Below are positions 5,395 to 13,266 of a DNA stretch of 38,456 nt, piece after piece. The DNA comes from a virus: positions 1 to 38,456 of IMG/VR virus record IMGVR_UViG_3300017917_002818. The stretch is one strand, 5' to 3'. Below the pieces are notes generated by a model. That model saw only the letters and a list, made by a program, of their open reading frames with translations. It was not told where the DNA came from and did not search any database. A program made the translations under genes and the position numbers. Numbering within the stretch: the stretch's first letter is position 1; each line of letters starts with the position of its first letter.

Positions 5395-7421
5395 TTTCTT
5401 GTCTTTTTGGTAGGTTCGGTTTTAACCACCACTTCTTTCTCTACGGATACAAGGGTGTATGGAACACCCTCCACCATATTTCCTTTGATAATCTCTTCAG
5501 ATACGAAATCCTCAATCTTATCTTGGATTGCTCTTTTGATTGGTCTTGCACCATATGTCTCATCAAAACCTACCTCAGATATTAGTTCTAAAATTGACTC
5601 ATCAAATGTAATATCATATTTTAAACCAACTAATCTTTTAGATAGTTTGTTCAACTCTAAAGTAACAATTTTCTTAACATCATCTTTAGCTAATGAGTTA
5701 AAGATAACAACCTCATCAATTCTGTTTAAGAACTCCGGTGTAAAGAATTTTTTAAGTTCTTTTTTAAGTGTCTCACGTTTGTATTCTTCTTCCGCGTAAG
5801 AACTATTACCAGTTTTGAATCCAACACCCGAACCAAATTCCTGTAATTTTTTAACCCCTACGTTTGATGTCATAATGATGACACAATTTTTGAAGTTAAT
5901 CTTTCTCCCCATACCATCGGTAAGGTGACCGTCGTCTAGTACTTGAAGAAGTGTTGAGAAGATATCTTTGTTTGCTTTCTCAATTTCATCAAATAGAATT
6001 ACAGAATAAGGTTTGTTTTTCACTTGTTCGGTTAATTGTCCACCTTCATCGTATCCAACGTATCCCGGAGGTGCTCCAATTAATCTTGAAATGGTGTGTT
6101 TTTCTTGGTACTCGGACATATCCACACGAATCATATTATCTTCACTACCAAACATTTGTTTTGCTAGTTGTTTTGCCAAGTATGTTTTACCAACACCTGT
6201 TGAACCTAAGAAGATGAATGAACCGATTGGTTTGTTCGGGTCTTTGATTCCGATTCTATTTCTACGGATTGATTTTGCAATCTTTGAAACAGCTTCAGAT
6301 TGTCCAATAACTTTATCGGATAGGTTTGTTTCCATATCGGATAATAGTTTTGTTTCATCAGCATTTAATTTGGTTACAGGGATTTTGGTCATGTTAGACA
6401 CAACTTCATAAACTAAATCTAATGTGATTTCTTTTTTGTGTGTAAGAAGTTCTTCTTCAAACTTTTTCTTTTCAGTTTCAAGTTTGGTTAAGATACGTTT
6501 TTCTTTATCACGTAGATTTGCCGCCTCCTCATATCTTTGTTGTTTAACAACATCGATTTTTTCTTGTTTAATATCGGACGCTTGTTGTTTCAATTTTTCA
6601 ATTGAATCGGGCATTTTAATTTCAACTTGACTTCTCGCACCAACCTCATCAATGATGTCAAATGCTTTATCAGGAAACTCTCTATCGGTGATATAACGGT
6701 CAGCTAAATCAACACATACAGATAATACTTCTTCAGTATAACTTACCTTGTGGTAGTTTTCGTATTTATCTTTTGCGTTATTAAGAATAACTAATGTTTC
6801 TTCTTTGGTTGCCGCGTCCACCACAACTTTTTGAAAACGTCTTTCTAATGCTCCGTCTTTCTCAAAGTTTTTTCGGTATTCATCCAAAGTTGTTGCTCCA
6901 ACACATTGGATTTCACCACGGGCAAGTGCCGGTTTAAAGATATTTGATGCGTCCATTGAACCTGATGAATTTCCCGCACCAACGATTGTGTGGATTTCAT
7001 CAATGAATACAATGATGTTAGGTTCGTTTTGAAGTTCTTCGATAATGACTTTCATTCTTTCTTCAAATTGTCCACGATATTTTGTACCGGCAACAATTGA
7101 TGTCATATCTAACGACACAATTCTTTTGTCCATTAAGTTTCTTGGACAATCCCCATTGTAAATCATAATGGCAAGACCTTCAACGATTGCTGTTTTACCA
7201 CAACCAGGTTCACCAATAATGATTGGGTTATTTTTCTTTCTACGTGAAAGGATTTGTGCAATTCGAGTAATCTCTCGTTCTCTACCAATTACCGGGTCAA
7301 GTTTACCTTCCTCGGCAAGTTTAATAAGGTCTCTACTAAAATTGTCTAATACGGGAGTTGATGAGTCAGACTTAACTGCTTTGTTTCCACCATTACTTCC
7401 ACCATCCATAGATTCTATCAT
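5376..7421 (-). CDS. ClpC-like AAA+ protein unfoldase without N-domain
   Basis: A 681-residue Hsp100 protein with two AAA+ modules. Module 1 has Walker A GEPGCGKT (70-77) and Walker B VFIDEIHT (138-145). A short coiled insert resembling the UVR-type ClpC middle segment (about 285-312, with [11 protein letters not shown]) follows. Module 2 has GSTGVGKT (406-413), the pore loop GYVGYDEG (453-460) and ILFDEIEKA (475-483). After MTSNVG, the sequence FGSGVGFK holds VGF (533-535), exactly where ClpC/ClpA carry the tripeptide that docks on ClpP. ClpB lacks this loop, so I call it ClpC-like and not ClpB. The usual 140-residue N-domain (adaptor/substrate binding) is absent, replaced by a Gly/Ser-rich leader of about 25 residues. 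No clpP is visible, so host ClpP would be the partner. It has its own strong host-type promoter. Confidence 0.95.
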   Translation of the reverse strand: MIESMDGGSNGGNKAVKSDSSTPVLDNFSRDLIKLAEEGKLDPVIGREREITRIAQILSRRKKNNPIIIGEPGCGKTAIVEGLAIMIYNGDCPRNLMDKRIVSLDMTSIVAGTKYRGQFEERMKVIIEELQNEPNIIVFIDEIHTIVGAGNSSGSMDASNIFKPALARGEIQCVGATTLDEYRKNFEKDGALERRFQKVVVDAATKEETLVILNNAKDKYENYHKVSYTEEVLSVCVDLADRYITDREFPDKAFDIIDEVGARSQVEIKMPDSIEKLKQQASDIKQEKIDVVKQQRYEEAANLRDKEKRILTKLETEKKKFEEELLTHKKEITLDLVYEVVSNMTKIPVTKLNADETKLLSDMETNLSDKVIGQSEAVSKIAKSIRRNRIGIKDPNKPIGSFIFLGSTGVGKTYLAKQLAKQMFGSEDNMIRVDMSEYQEKHTISRLIGAPPGYVGYDEGGQLTEQVKNKPYSVILFDEIEKANKDIFSTLLQVLDDGHLTDGMGRKINFKNCVIIMTSNVGVKKLQEFGSGVGFKTGNSSYAEEEYKRETLKKELKKFFTPEFLNRIDEVVIFNSLAKDDVKKIVTLELNKLSKRLVGLKYDITFDESILELISEVGFDETYGARPIKRAIQDKIEDFVSEEIIKGNMVEGVPYTLVSVEKEVVVKTEPTKKTRKKKEDN

Positions 7422-7476
7422 AATTAATTGTTTTATTTAAGTATAAGGGTTAATTCCATTATTTCAAATGGTTCGA

Positions 7477-7507
7477 CAAAAGTAATACAAATTATTGAAT
7501 GTACAAA
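7477..7507 (-). promoter_or_regulatory. Bacteroidota-type promoter of the Clp ATPase
   Basis: Minus strand: TTTG (7507-7504), 19 bases, TACTTTTG (7484-7477). It matches TTTG-N19-TANNTTTG at every fixed position. The 5' untranslated leader would be about 50 nt. Confidence 0.8.
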
Positions 7508-7532
7508 ACAAATTTGAAATATATTTATTTGT

Positions 7533-7865
7533 ATGACACTTAAAAAACATTGGATGAAATATATTGACACGTTAGGTGTTGATAATGAGTTAGCTGAGAC
7601 CTATTACAATTTACGTAAGGCTTTCCAACGTGAGGGATGGACTGAAGAGGATTTAAAAAGCCCCCCATATTACCCGAATGATATTATGAGAAATTTTCAA
7701 AAATTTTCTGATTTAAGAAATAATGTGTTTCATGAAATAAAAAGTTTCTTCAGTGATGTTGACCATAATGAGTTTAGTGATTATCTTATGGATAAATTAA
7801 AAATAATCGACTTAAAAACACCTTTGGAAAATGGCGGTAAAAAAAGAAACAATAGACGGGACTAG
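7533..7865 (+). CDS. Small hypothetical protein
   Basis: A 110-residue soluble, mostly helical, charged protein with no motif I recognise. It carries a segment ERNFQKFSDLRNNVFHEI-like in its middle and a basic C-terminal tail (GGKKRNNRRD). Its last 35 bases overlap the start of the KTSC gene in another frame, so the two are likely co-translated. The AT-rich leader before 7533 contains a TTTATTTG that only partly fits a promoter. Confidence 0.65.
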   Translation: MTLKKHWMKYIDTLGVDNELAETYYNLRKAFQREGWTEEDLKSPPYYPNDIMRNFQKFSDLRNNVFHEIKSFFSDVDHNEFSDYLMDKLKIIDLKTPLENGGKKRNNRRD

Positions 7866-8073
7866 AATCATTAACGAGATTGAATCAACAAATATCGTAA
7901 AAACAGAATACGATACGGCAACTAAAAAAATGATTGCTGAATTTAAAAATGGTACAAGATATGAATATGATGATGTTCCACACAATGTATATACTAAATT
8001 CAGAATGGCGGAATCTCAAGGTAAATTCTTCACCACAGATATCTCAAAAAAATTCAAATACAAAAAAGTTTAA
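7831..8073 (+). CDS. KTSC-domain protein
   Basis: An 80-residue protein matching the small KTSC domain. It has a beta-rich first half (IVKTEYDTATKKMIAEFKNG, then TRYEYDDVPHNVYTKF at about 47-62), then a helix and the terminal signature AESQGKFFTTDISKKFKYKKV (about 65-80). KTSC domains occur as stand-alone small proteins in many phages and bacteria. Their biochemical role is not known to me; RNA or nucleotide-related roles have been suggested from gene neighbourhoods. Here it directly precedes a nucleotidyltransferase. Confidence 0.8.
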   Translation: MAVKKETIDGTRIINEIESTNIVKTEYDTATKKMIAEFKNGTRYEYDDVPHNVYTKFRMAESQGKFFTTDISKKFKYKKV

Positions 8074-8103
8074 CAATTATACATTTTTGAGTATTTATTG
8101 TTA

Positions 8104-8889
8104 ATGAGTAACTTAAAAAGTATATTATCAAGTTTTCATCTACAAGATGAATTAAATCCTAAAATTTGGGAACTACCTAATGAACGATATATGTCCGACC
8201 CAAAAGGACAGGATGAAGTTATGGTGCCAAAGGTTAGGGAACGTTTGTTGCAAATTGCTTACGAGTTCATAGATTTTATTGGTGTAGATATGGTTGTGGA
8301 CGATATTGTTATGACCGGGTCATTGGCAAACTACAATTGGTCAAAATATTCTGATGTTGATTTACATATTCTTGTAGATTTTAAACAATTTTCTGAAAAA
8401 GAATTACCATTATACGAAGAACTATTCAGATTAAAAAAAACATTATTTAACGATAAACACAATATTACCATTTTTGGTTATGATGTTGAGTTGTATGTTC
8501 AAGATACAAGTGAACCTCACACTAGTAGTGGTGAGTATTCGGTATTATTTGATGAATGGATAACCAAACCAAAAAACCAAGACGTTGATATTGATACAAC
8601 ATCAATTAAACGTAAATCCGAAGAGTGGATGAAAATGATTGATGATGTTATTAATGATGCCGAAGATGAGGATTCATTGGAAAGTTCAAAAAACATAATA
8701 AATAAATTTAAAGATAAACTTAAAAAATACAGAACACGAGGTTTAGAAGATGGGGGTGAATTTTCAAATGAAAATTTGGTTTTTAAAGTTTTAAGACGAA
8801 ATGGTTATATCCAAAAACTATTTGATTTTCAAACAAAACACACAGATAAAAATCTTTCATTAAAAGAAAGATATTATTCTAATTTATAA
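8104..8889 (+). CDS. Nucleotidyltransferase-fold protein
   Basis: A 261-residue protein with the minimal nucleotidyltransferase signature: MTGSLANYNWSKYSDVDLHI (about 69-88) gives the GS motif and the two metal-binding Asp. A third acidic residue lies in GYDVELYV (about 126-133). The catalytic set is therefore complete. Such proteins move a nucleotide to a protein, RNA or small molecule; the target cannot be told from sequence. A helical acidic C-terminal half follows. I start at ATG 8104; an upstream TTG at 8098 would add only two residues. A TATTTATT lies just before it. Similar proteins are found beside structural genes in Bacteroidota T4-like phages, so a virion-packaged enzyme is possible but unproven. 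Confidence 0.8.
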   Translation: MSNLKSILSSFHLQDELNPKIWELPNERYMSDPKGQDEVMVPKVRERLLQIAYEFIDFIGVDMVVDDIVMTGSLANYNWSKYSDVDLHILVDFKQFSEKELPLYEELFRLKKTLFNDKHNITIFGYDVELYVQDTSEPHTSSGEYSVLFDEWITKPKNQDVDIDTTSIKRKSEEWMKMIDDVINDAEDEDSLESSKNIINKFKDKLKKYRTRGLEDGGEFSNENLVFKVLRRNGYIQKLFDFQTKHTDKNLSLKERYYSNL

Positions 8890-8893
8890 AATT

Positions 8894-9913
8894 ATGGGAA
8901 AAAAAATTATAAAACTAACTGAATCAGAATTATACAATTTAGTCAAAAGAGTTCTTCAAGAACAAGAAGAAGATAACTCTTATTATACTATAGGTGTTAC
9001 CGGTATAAATTTAAAAATTATTGACGGTAAACTATATCAAGTTTCCTTGAATAAAAAGGGGAATATTGAACCAATTCAACCATTGAATGGTGTTTTATAT
9101 GATTTTAAATATAATATTAAAACGGATGAAATTGTAGATGAGGACTATATCGATAATATTAATCTTACAACAGAAAAATTTGAATTGATTAAAAAATCTG
9201 ATGCAGCACCTAATCAAACTAAAAATCTTGATTATGTATTTTTAGCAATAGTTCCAAATGACGCATCTTCTAAAAATGCCAAAGTTGGTACACCAATGGT
9301 TTATGGGGCGACAATAATGGAATTCCCTGGTGATTATTTTAAAGGTGATAGGAGATATCAAGAATCCAAAGATGGTATAATATCAGCTAAAATGTATTAT
9401 AGAACAAGAGGAAAGGCGTACCTTATTAATTTTTACCCTGGTAAATACAATACCTCATATATTTCAAATAAAATTAATGTGACACCGGATGACGAACCAA
9501 TAGAATTAAATATTGAAAGTCCATTTAAATTTGATAGTATTCAATTAACTGATGACGCTAAAAAAGAATTTGCGGATTTTATTCAATCAATTAAAACAAA
9601 TTATTCTAACATTACAGGTGATGTTGAGGTAATATCTTCGGCATCTATCGATGGTGACCCTGAAGGTAAAGTAGCTTCAGGTCAAAAAAGAAAAGATTAT
9701 GACTTGGATTTATCTAAAAACAGAGCTCAATCAATTGTTTCGATTCTTAAAAATAATTTACCGGGAACTAAATTAAACTTTATACCTAAAGGTATTGGAC
9801 AAACCGACCAATTTGCTTTGGGTAAAAAATGGCCGGAAATAACAAATCAAAACGAAACAGCACCTAATAGAAGATTAATTATTAAACTTCCAAAAATAAT
9901 GAAACAACAATAA
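8894..9913 (+). CDS. OmpA-like C-terminal domain protein with virion-type leader
   Basis: A 339-residue protein. The C-terminal third resembles an OmpA-type peptidoglycan-binding domain: IQLTDDAKKEFADFI, then a beta segment, LSKNRAQSIVSILKNNL (about 272-288), LNFIPKGIGQT and APNRRLIIKLP at the end. The N-terminus is IKLTESELYNLVKRVLQEQ (about 6-24), nearly the same leader as in the minus-strand gene at 28129-28626. It holds LQE followed by Gln, which fits the (L/I)xE cleavage pattern of T4-type prohead proteases. No signal peptide is present. I infer a virion or prohead-internal protein that could bind the cell wall after delivery. It is four bases from the nucleotidyltransferase gene. Confidence 0.75.
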   Translation: MGKKIIKLTESELYNLVKRVLQEQEEDNSYYTIGVTGINLKIIDGKLYQVSLNKKGNIEPIQPLNGVLYDFKYNIKTDEIVDEDYIDNINLTTEKFELIKKSDAAPNQTKNLDYVFLAIVPNDASSKNAKVGTPMVYGATIMEFPGDYFKGDRRYQESKDGIISAKMYYRTRGKAYLINFYPGKYNTSYISNKINVTPDDEPIELNIESPFKFDSIQLTDDAKKEFADFIQSIKTNYSNITGDVEVISSASIDGDPEGKVASGQKRKDYDLDLSKNRAQSIVSILKNNLPGTKLNFIPKGIGQTDQFALGKKWPEITNQNETAPNRRLIIKLPKIMKQQ

Positions 9914-9914
9914 T

Positions 9915-9947
9915 AAAAAAAGGGTCTATTAAAGACCCTTTTTTTTA
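9915..9947. terminator. Bidirectional terminator
   Basis: AAAGGGTCT and AGACCCTTT pair around a short loop (9920-9940), with A and T runs on both sides. It separates convergent genes. Confidence 0.85.
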
Positions 9948-10331
9948 TTAAAATACTTTTATATTTATAATTTTTCTATCAGTATTTTCATCCATACAAA
10001 TAATCATTACATACTTATTCATAACGGGTTTAGAACGTTCGTCATATAAAGATTCCATTGTAACAACACCTGTTTTTTTATATAAGGTATAAACATAAGT
10101 TGTGTGTGAATATTCGTCGTGTAATTTTTTATTAAAATCAAATTGTTTAAAAAATTGAACGGTTTCTAATGTAGAAAGATTTAAATTAAATTTAGTTATT
10201 AATTGTTTAACCGACACAGAATCTCGTTCCCATAAGTCATTTCCTTCATAAAAATTACCTGCTTTTTTTATTTGTCCAAACGATAAACTTGAAATAAAAA
10301 TAAAAAGAATGATGGTGATTAATTTTTTCAT
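9948..10331 (-). CDS. Small secreted protein (signal peptide)
   Basis: A 127-residue protein starting with a clear Sec signal peptide: MKK, a hydrophobic core (residues 4-17) and a likely cut after SFG before Gln20. FGQ/FSQ ends are typical of flavobacterial exported proteins. There is no lipobox Cys. The mature part is a small mixed alpha/beta domain with YTLYKKTGVVTMESLYDERSK and no recognised family. It is transcribed against the surrounding head genes from its own host-type promoter, as lysogenic-conversion or moron genes are. An export-linked role, such as surface change or exclusion, is inference. Confidence 0.8.
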   Translation of the reverse strand: MKKLITIILFIFISSLSFGQIKKAGNFYEGNDLWERDSVSVKQLITKFNLNLSTLETVQFFKQFDFNKKLHDEYSHTTYVYTLYKKTGVVTMESLYDERSKPVMNKYVMIICMDENTDRKIINIKVF

Positions 10332-10356
10332 ATTTATATACGTTTTAATATTTCTA

Positions 10357-10387
10357 CAAAGATAATATTTTTTTTTTAATTCACAAC
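10357..10387 (-). promoter_or_regulatory. Bacteroidota-type promoter of the secreted protein
   Basis: Minus strand GTTG (10387-10384), 19 bases, TATCTTTG (10364-10357): one mismatch to the consensus, correct spacing. Confidence 0.7.
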
Positions 10388-10488
10388 TATTTATAAATAA
10401 AATTCGTTGATAAAAATCATTTTTAAATAAAAAATAGGTATTATCAATAATAAACCTGTCGGGATTACAACATTTTTGATTCCGAATA

Positions 10489-10496
10489 TATTTATA
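10489..10496 (+). promoter_or_regulatory. Candidate late-promoter motif TATTTATA
   Basis: TATTTATA ends 29 bases before the ATG at 10526, at the head of the plus-strand block that runs into the terminase gene. Confidence 0.35.
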
Positions 10497-10525
10497 TATA
10501 AAATAATTTTATAAAAAATTAAAAA

Positions 10526-11866
10526 ATGGGAAATAATTTAAGACCGATTGGTAGCGAAAAATTACAAGGTATGGAGAAAATTCAACGTATCATGGAAATC
10601 GCGAAATACAATGAAAATATACCTACACCTATAAATGAGAGTGCTTCAGTTGACTATAATAGAACATTAGCTGATGGTAGAAACTATCAAATCATTAAAG
10701 AAAAAAATGGTTATGTTATTAAAAGAAGTTTAACTGAATCTGCTGATGAAGTAGATTATTTAGAGCCAATGAAAAATAGAAAGTATTATTCTTCTTATTC
10801 ACAAGCGTTCAAAAGACTTAATTTAATTGCTAAAGAAGTTAATGTTAACGAAGGTCAGGAAGAAAATGTTAATCTATTTTATGAGAACGACGCTACTAAG
10901 TATATTTTAAAAATGAAAGGTGGAGAAACTGAAGAACAAGCTCCGGCACCTGCCCCAGCACCCGCTCCGGCACCTGCCCCAGCACCCGCTCCGGCACCTG
11001 CTCCTTCTCCTGAACCAGCACCTGAAGATGACTTTGATATTGATGCAGAAGAGGATATTGATTTAGGTGATGACGAAATGGATACTGAAGATGACGATGA
11101 AATTGTAACTTTAAAAGTAATTCAAAAATTAACAGGTAAATTGGCTCAAAAATTAAGAGCGTTTGAAGATGCTCAACAAGACGAACCAATGACATCTAAA
11201 GATATTAAATATGTAATTAACTCAATCTTATCGGCATTAGATTTAGAATCTTTAGACGAAGAAGATAAAGAGGAAATCATGGATAAATTTGAAGGTATCG
11301 AGGCTGACGAAGATTTAGGTGGTGACGATATGGATGGTGAAGACTTAACTGATGATAGTGAAGTTGAAGACATTCAAGCTGATATGGATGTTGAACCTGA
11401 AATGGGTGAAGGATTTATGTATGATGATGTTGACGATGTTAACCCGGATGATATTGATTTTGATTTTGAAGTAGAAGATGAATTACCTTCTCACCCAAGA
11501 CATAGAAGATTAAGACCACATTCAATGAAACATGACCATGCAGAACGTTTAGAAGATATGTTTGAAGGTATGTTTACAGAATCAAAAGTTGATGAAGTTT
11601 TAAAAGGTTATTTTAAAATTGACCAAAAAGAAAAACAATTATTAGAAGAAAAGAAACAAAAAACTAATTTGATTAAAGAAGAAAGAAAAAATAAAATTTC
11701 TAAAATCAAACAAATTTCTGAAAGTATTTCTCAAGAAGTAGCTTCTACAAAATTAATAACAAAATATCCTGAAGCAAAATTAGTCGGTAAAACTAATAAA
11801 CGTAACTTGGTATTTGAAATGGATAATAAACAACTTAGAGTAAACACTAAAGGTGAGATACTATGA
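10526..11866 (+). CDS. Acidic Ala-Pro-repeat structural protein
   Basis: A 446-residue protein of unusual composition. Residues 1-130 are mixed helical. An uninterrupted Ala-Pro repeat hinge follows at about 139-158, then a long Asp/Glu-rich region (about 165-315, pI very low), a basic patch HPRHRRLRPHS, and a Lys/Glu-rich coiled coil near the C-terminus. It has no catalytic motif. The composition matches phage prohead core or head-internal proteins, and the gene opens the cluster that leads to terminase and portal. The Ala-Pro hinge is encoded by a visible DNA repeat (near 10941-11010). It overlaps the next gene by 4 bases. I call it structural by context only. Confidence 0.75.
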   Translation: MGNNLRPIGSEKLQGMEKIQRIMEIAKYNENIPTPINESASVDYNRTLADGRNYQIIKEKNGYVIKRSLTESADEVDYLEPMKNRKYYSSYSQAFKRLNLIAKEVNVNEGQEENVNLFYENDATKYILKMKGGETEEQAPAPAPAPAPAPAPAPAPAPAPSPEPAPEDDFDIDAEEDIDLGDDEMDTEDDDEIVTLKVIQKLTGKLAQKLRAFEDAQQDEPMTSKDIKYVINSILSALDLESLDEEDKEEIMDKFEGIEADEDLGGDDMDGEDLTDDSEVEDIQADMDVEPEMGEGFMYDDVDDVNPDDIDFDFEVEDELPSHPRHRRLRPHSMKHDHAERLEDMFEGMFTESKVDEVLKGYFKIDQKEKQLLEEKKQKTNLIKEERKNKISKIKQISESISQEVASTKLITKYPEAKLVGKTNKRNLVFEMDNKQLRVNTKGEIL

Positions 11867-12273
11867 GTTATTTAATATATGTTAATGAATTAGGGCCAAA
11901 TTATAAAGGGGATAACATATATGAATTTATTTTCTCGGATAATTCGGAAAATATTTGGGGAGAAAATTGGGATGCTAAACCATCCAACAGATATCCTCTC
12001 CCACCTGATTTAGAACACATAAAAAAAGTAGGAGTTTTGAAGAATGATATGATAACCATGTCAGTAATTCAAAACTCTGATTATTTTTCGATGATTGATT
12101 CTATGGATGGTATAATTGCTTTGGCATATGAAAATGAAAGTGATGATATTGATTTTGATAGACAAACTAGATTAGTTTTCTCGTTTGGTGAAACGGAAGA
12201 ATCAGTAAAAAATAAATTATATGAACGAGACATCGTTTTAGAATTTGAAAAAAAAGTAACATATGAACACTAA
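11863..12273 (+). CDS. Hypothetical protein in head operon
   Basis: A 136-residue soluble protein starting MSYLIYVNELGPNYKGDNIYEFIFSD-like and rich in Asp and aromatic residues. It has a conserved-looking motif WGENWDAKPSNRYPLPPDLE (about 32-51). No family function is known to me; proteins of this form sit beside terminase in Bacteroidota T4-like phages. ATGA overlap with the preceding gene and an 11-base overlap with the next indicate tight translational coupling and constant stoichiometry. Confidence 0.75.
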   Translation: MSYLIYVNELGPNYKGDNIYEFIFSDNSENIWGENWDAKPSNRYPLPPDLEHIKKVGVLKNDMITMSVIQNSDYFSMIDSMDGIIALAYENESDDIDFDRQTRLVFSFGETEESVKNKLYERDIVLEFEKKVTYEH

Positions 12274-13264
12274 TCAAAAAAAATTAAAACTTGTTAAAGA
12301 AGGTTTTAGAACCTCAACACTTCAGTACTTATCTGATAAACAAGTTAATGCGTTATATACACGTTTATTAGAAAGTAAAAAAGAACCTAACGAAGTTCAA
12401 ACAGTTACTTCCACAAAAATTATAGCAACACCTGATGAGGTTAAAAAAGGTGTTTCAACTCAAGGAAAAAGTATGGCTAAAATGTTACCTGATGGTAAGA
12501 TAGAATTTACAGAAGACACTCCTGTAGATAAAGATGATGAAGATAAAGGTGAAGTAAGTCAAGACCCTGTTCAAGTTCAAGGGCCTGATGGTATGGATGA
12601 TGATTCTGATAACCAACTTCAGGAAAAATTCCAATCTAAAAGTCAACAAAAATATTTCTTTGCAAGATGTAATGATAAATCTCAACCTAAAAAAATTAGA
12701 GATAAATGGTGTAGAATGGCTGATGAGTTTGCTCAAGATACTAAATTCGATAAATTACCTGAAAAGAAAAAAGAACCAAAAGAAAATTTTAGTTTTGATG
12801 ATTACACTAAAAAAGTAGGTTCGGCATTAGCGGGTGGAATGAAAAAGAATTTGACTAAAATATCTCCAAGCGTTACATTTGGTGAAAGCGAAATAGAGAA
12901 ACATATTATGAGATTAGTCGAAAAACATATTACACCTAAAATGTCTAAAAAAGATTTTTTAAATTTAATTGGTGAAGATACAAAAACTGCTCCGGCAAAA
13001 CCAAAAGTAAAACCGGGAACAAAACCGGGAACAGATTCTCCGTACAAACCTAAACCGGGTGTTAAACCAGCACCAAAGGCAAAAAAAGAAATTGACGAAG
13101 ATACAAAAACCGCTCCTGTAAAACCGAAAGTTAAACCAGGAACTAGACCGGGAACAGATTCTCCATATAAACCTAAACCGGGAGCAAAACCTGCACCTAA
13201 AGCAACTACTAAAGAATTACCAAATTGGTTATCTTTTGATAGTTTAGGACTTAAAATTGATTAA
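12263..13264 (+). CDS. Lys/Pro-repeat protein in head operon
   Basis: A 333-residue basic protein. The N-terminal 35 residues are helical (KQVNALYTRLLESKKE). The middle has an SKSQQKYFFARCNDKSQPKKIRDKW segment (about 124-152) similar to the short SKAQQRF-type motif of small phage proteins. The C-terminus holds two near-identical repeats of about 36 residues (KTAP-KPKVKPGT-PGTDSPYKPKPG) followed by a short globular end (LPNWLSFDSLGLKID). No enzyme motif is seen. The Pro/Lys repeats could contact DNA or form a flexible arm. It lies three bases before the next gene and overlaps the previous one by 11, so it belongs to the same operon as terminase. Confidence 0.75.
   Translation: MNTNQKKLKLVKEGFRTSTLQYLSDKQVNALYTRLLESKKEPNEVQTVTSTKIIATPDEVKKGVSTQGKSMAKMLPDGKIEFTEDTPVDKDDEDKGEVSQDPVQVQGPDGMDDDSDNQLQEKFQSKSQQKYFFARCNDKSQPKKIRDKWCRMADEFAQDTKFDKLPEKKKEPKENFSFDDYTKKVGSALAGGMKKNLTKISPSVTFGESEIEKHIMRLVEKHITPKMSKKDFLNLIGEDTKTAPAKPKVKPGTKPGTDSPYKPKPGVKPAPKAKKEIDEDTKTAPVKPKVKPGTRPGTDSPYKPKPGAKPAPKATTKELPNWLSFDSLGLKID
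12973..13203 (+). repeat. Two-copy coding repeat (Lys/Pro-rich)
   Basis: Two copies, 12973-13080 and 13096-13203, starting GAAGATACAAAAAC and ending with the Lys/Pro-rich codons before a short linker. They code for the duplicated KTAP...KPKPG unit and differ mostly at third codon positions, so the duplication is old enough to have drifted under selection for protein sequence. Confidence 0.85.
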
Positions 13265-13266
13265 TC

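Noticed and set aside
5376-7421. Reading the AAA+ gene as ClpB disaggregase
   Set aside because: The long ClpB middle coiled coil is absent and a ClpP-type VGF loop is present, which fits ClpC better.
10936-11015. Direct DNA repeats that could suggest a small CRISPR-like or iteron array
   Set aside because: They are in-frame Ala-Pro codons inside an intact gene with no spacers. No CRISPR array is visible anywhere.
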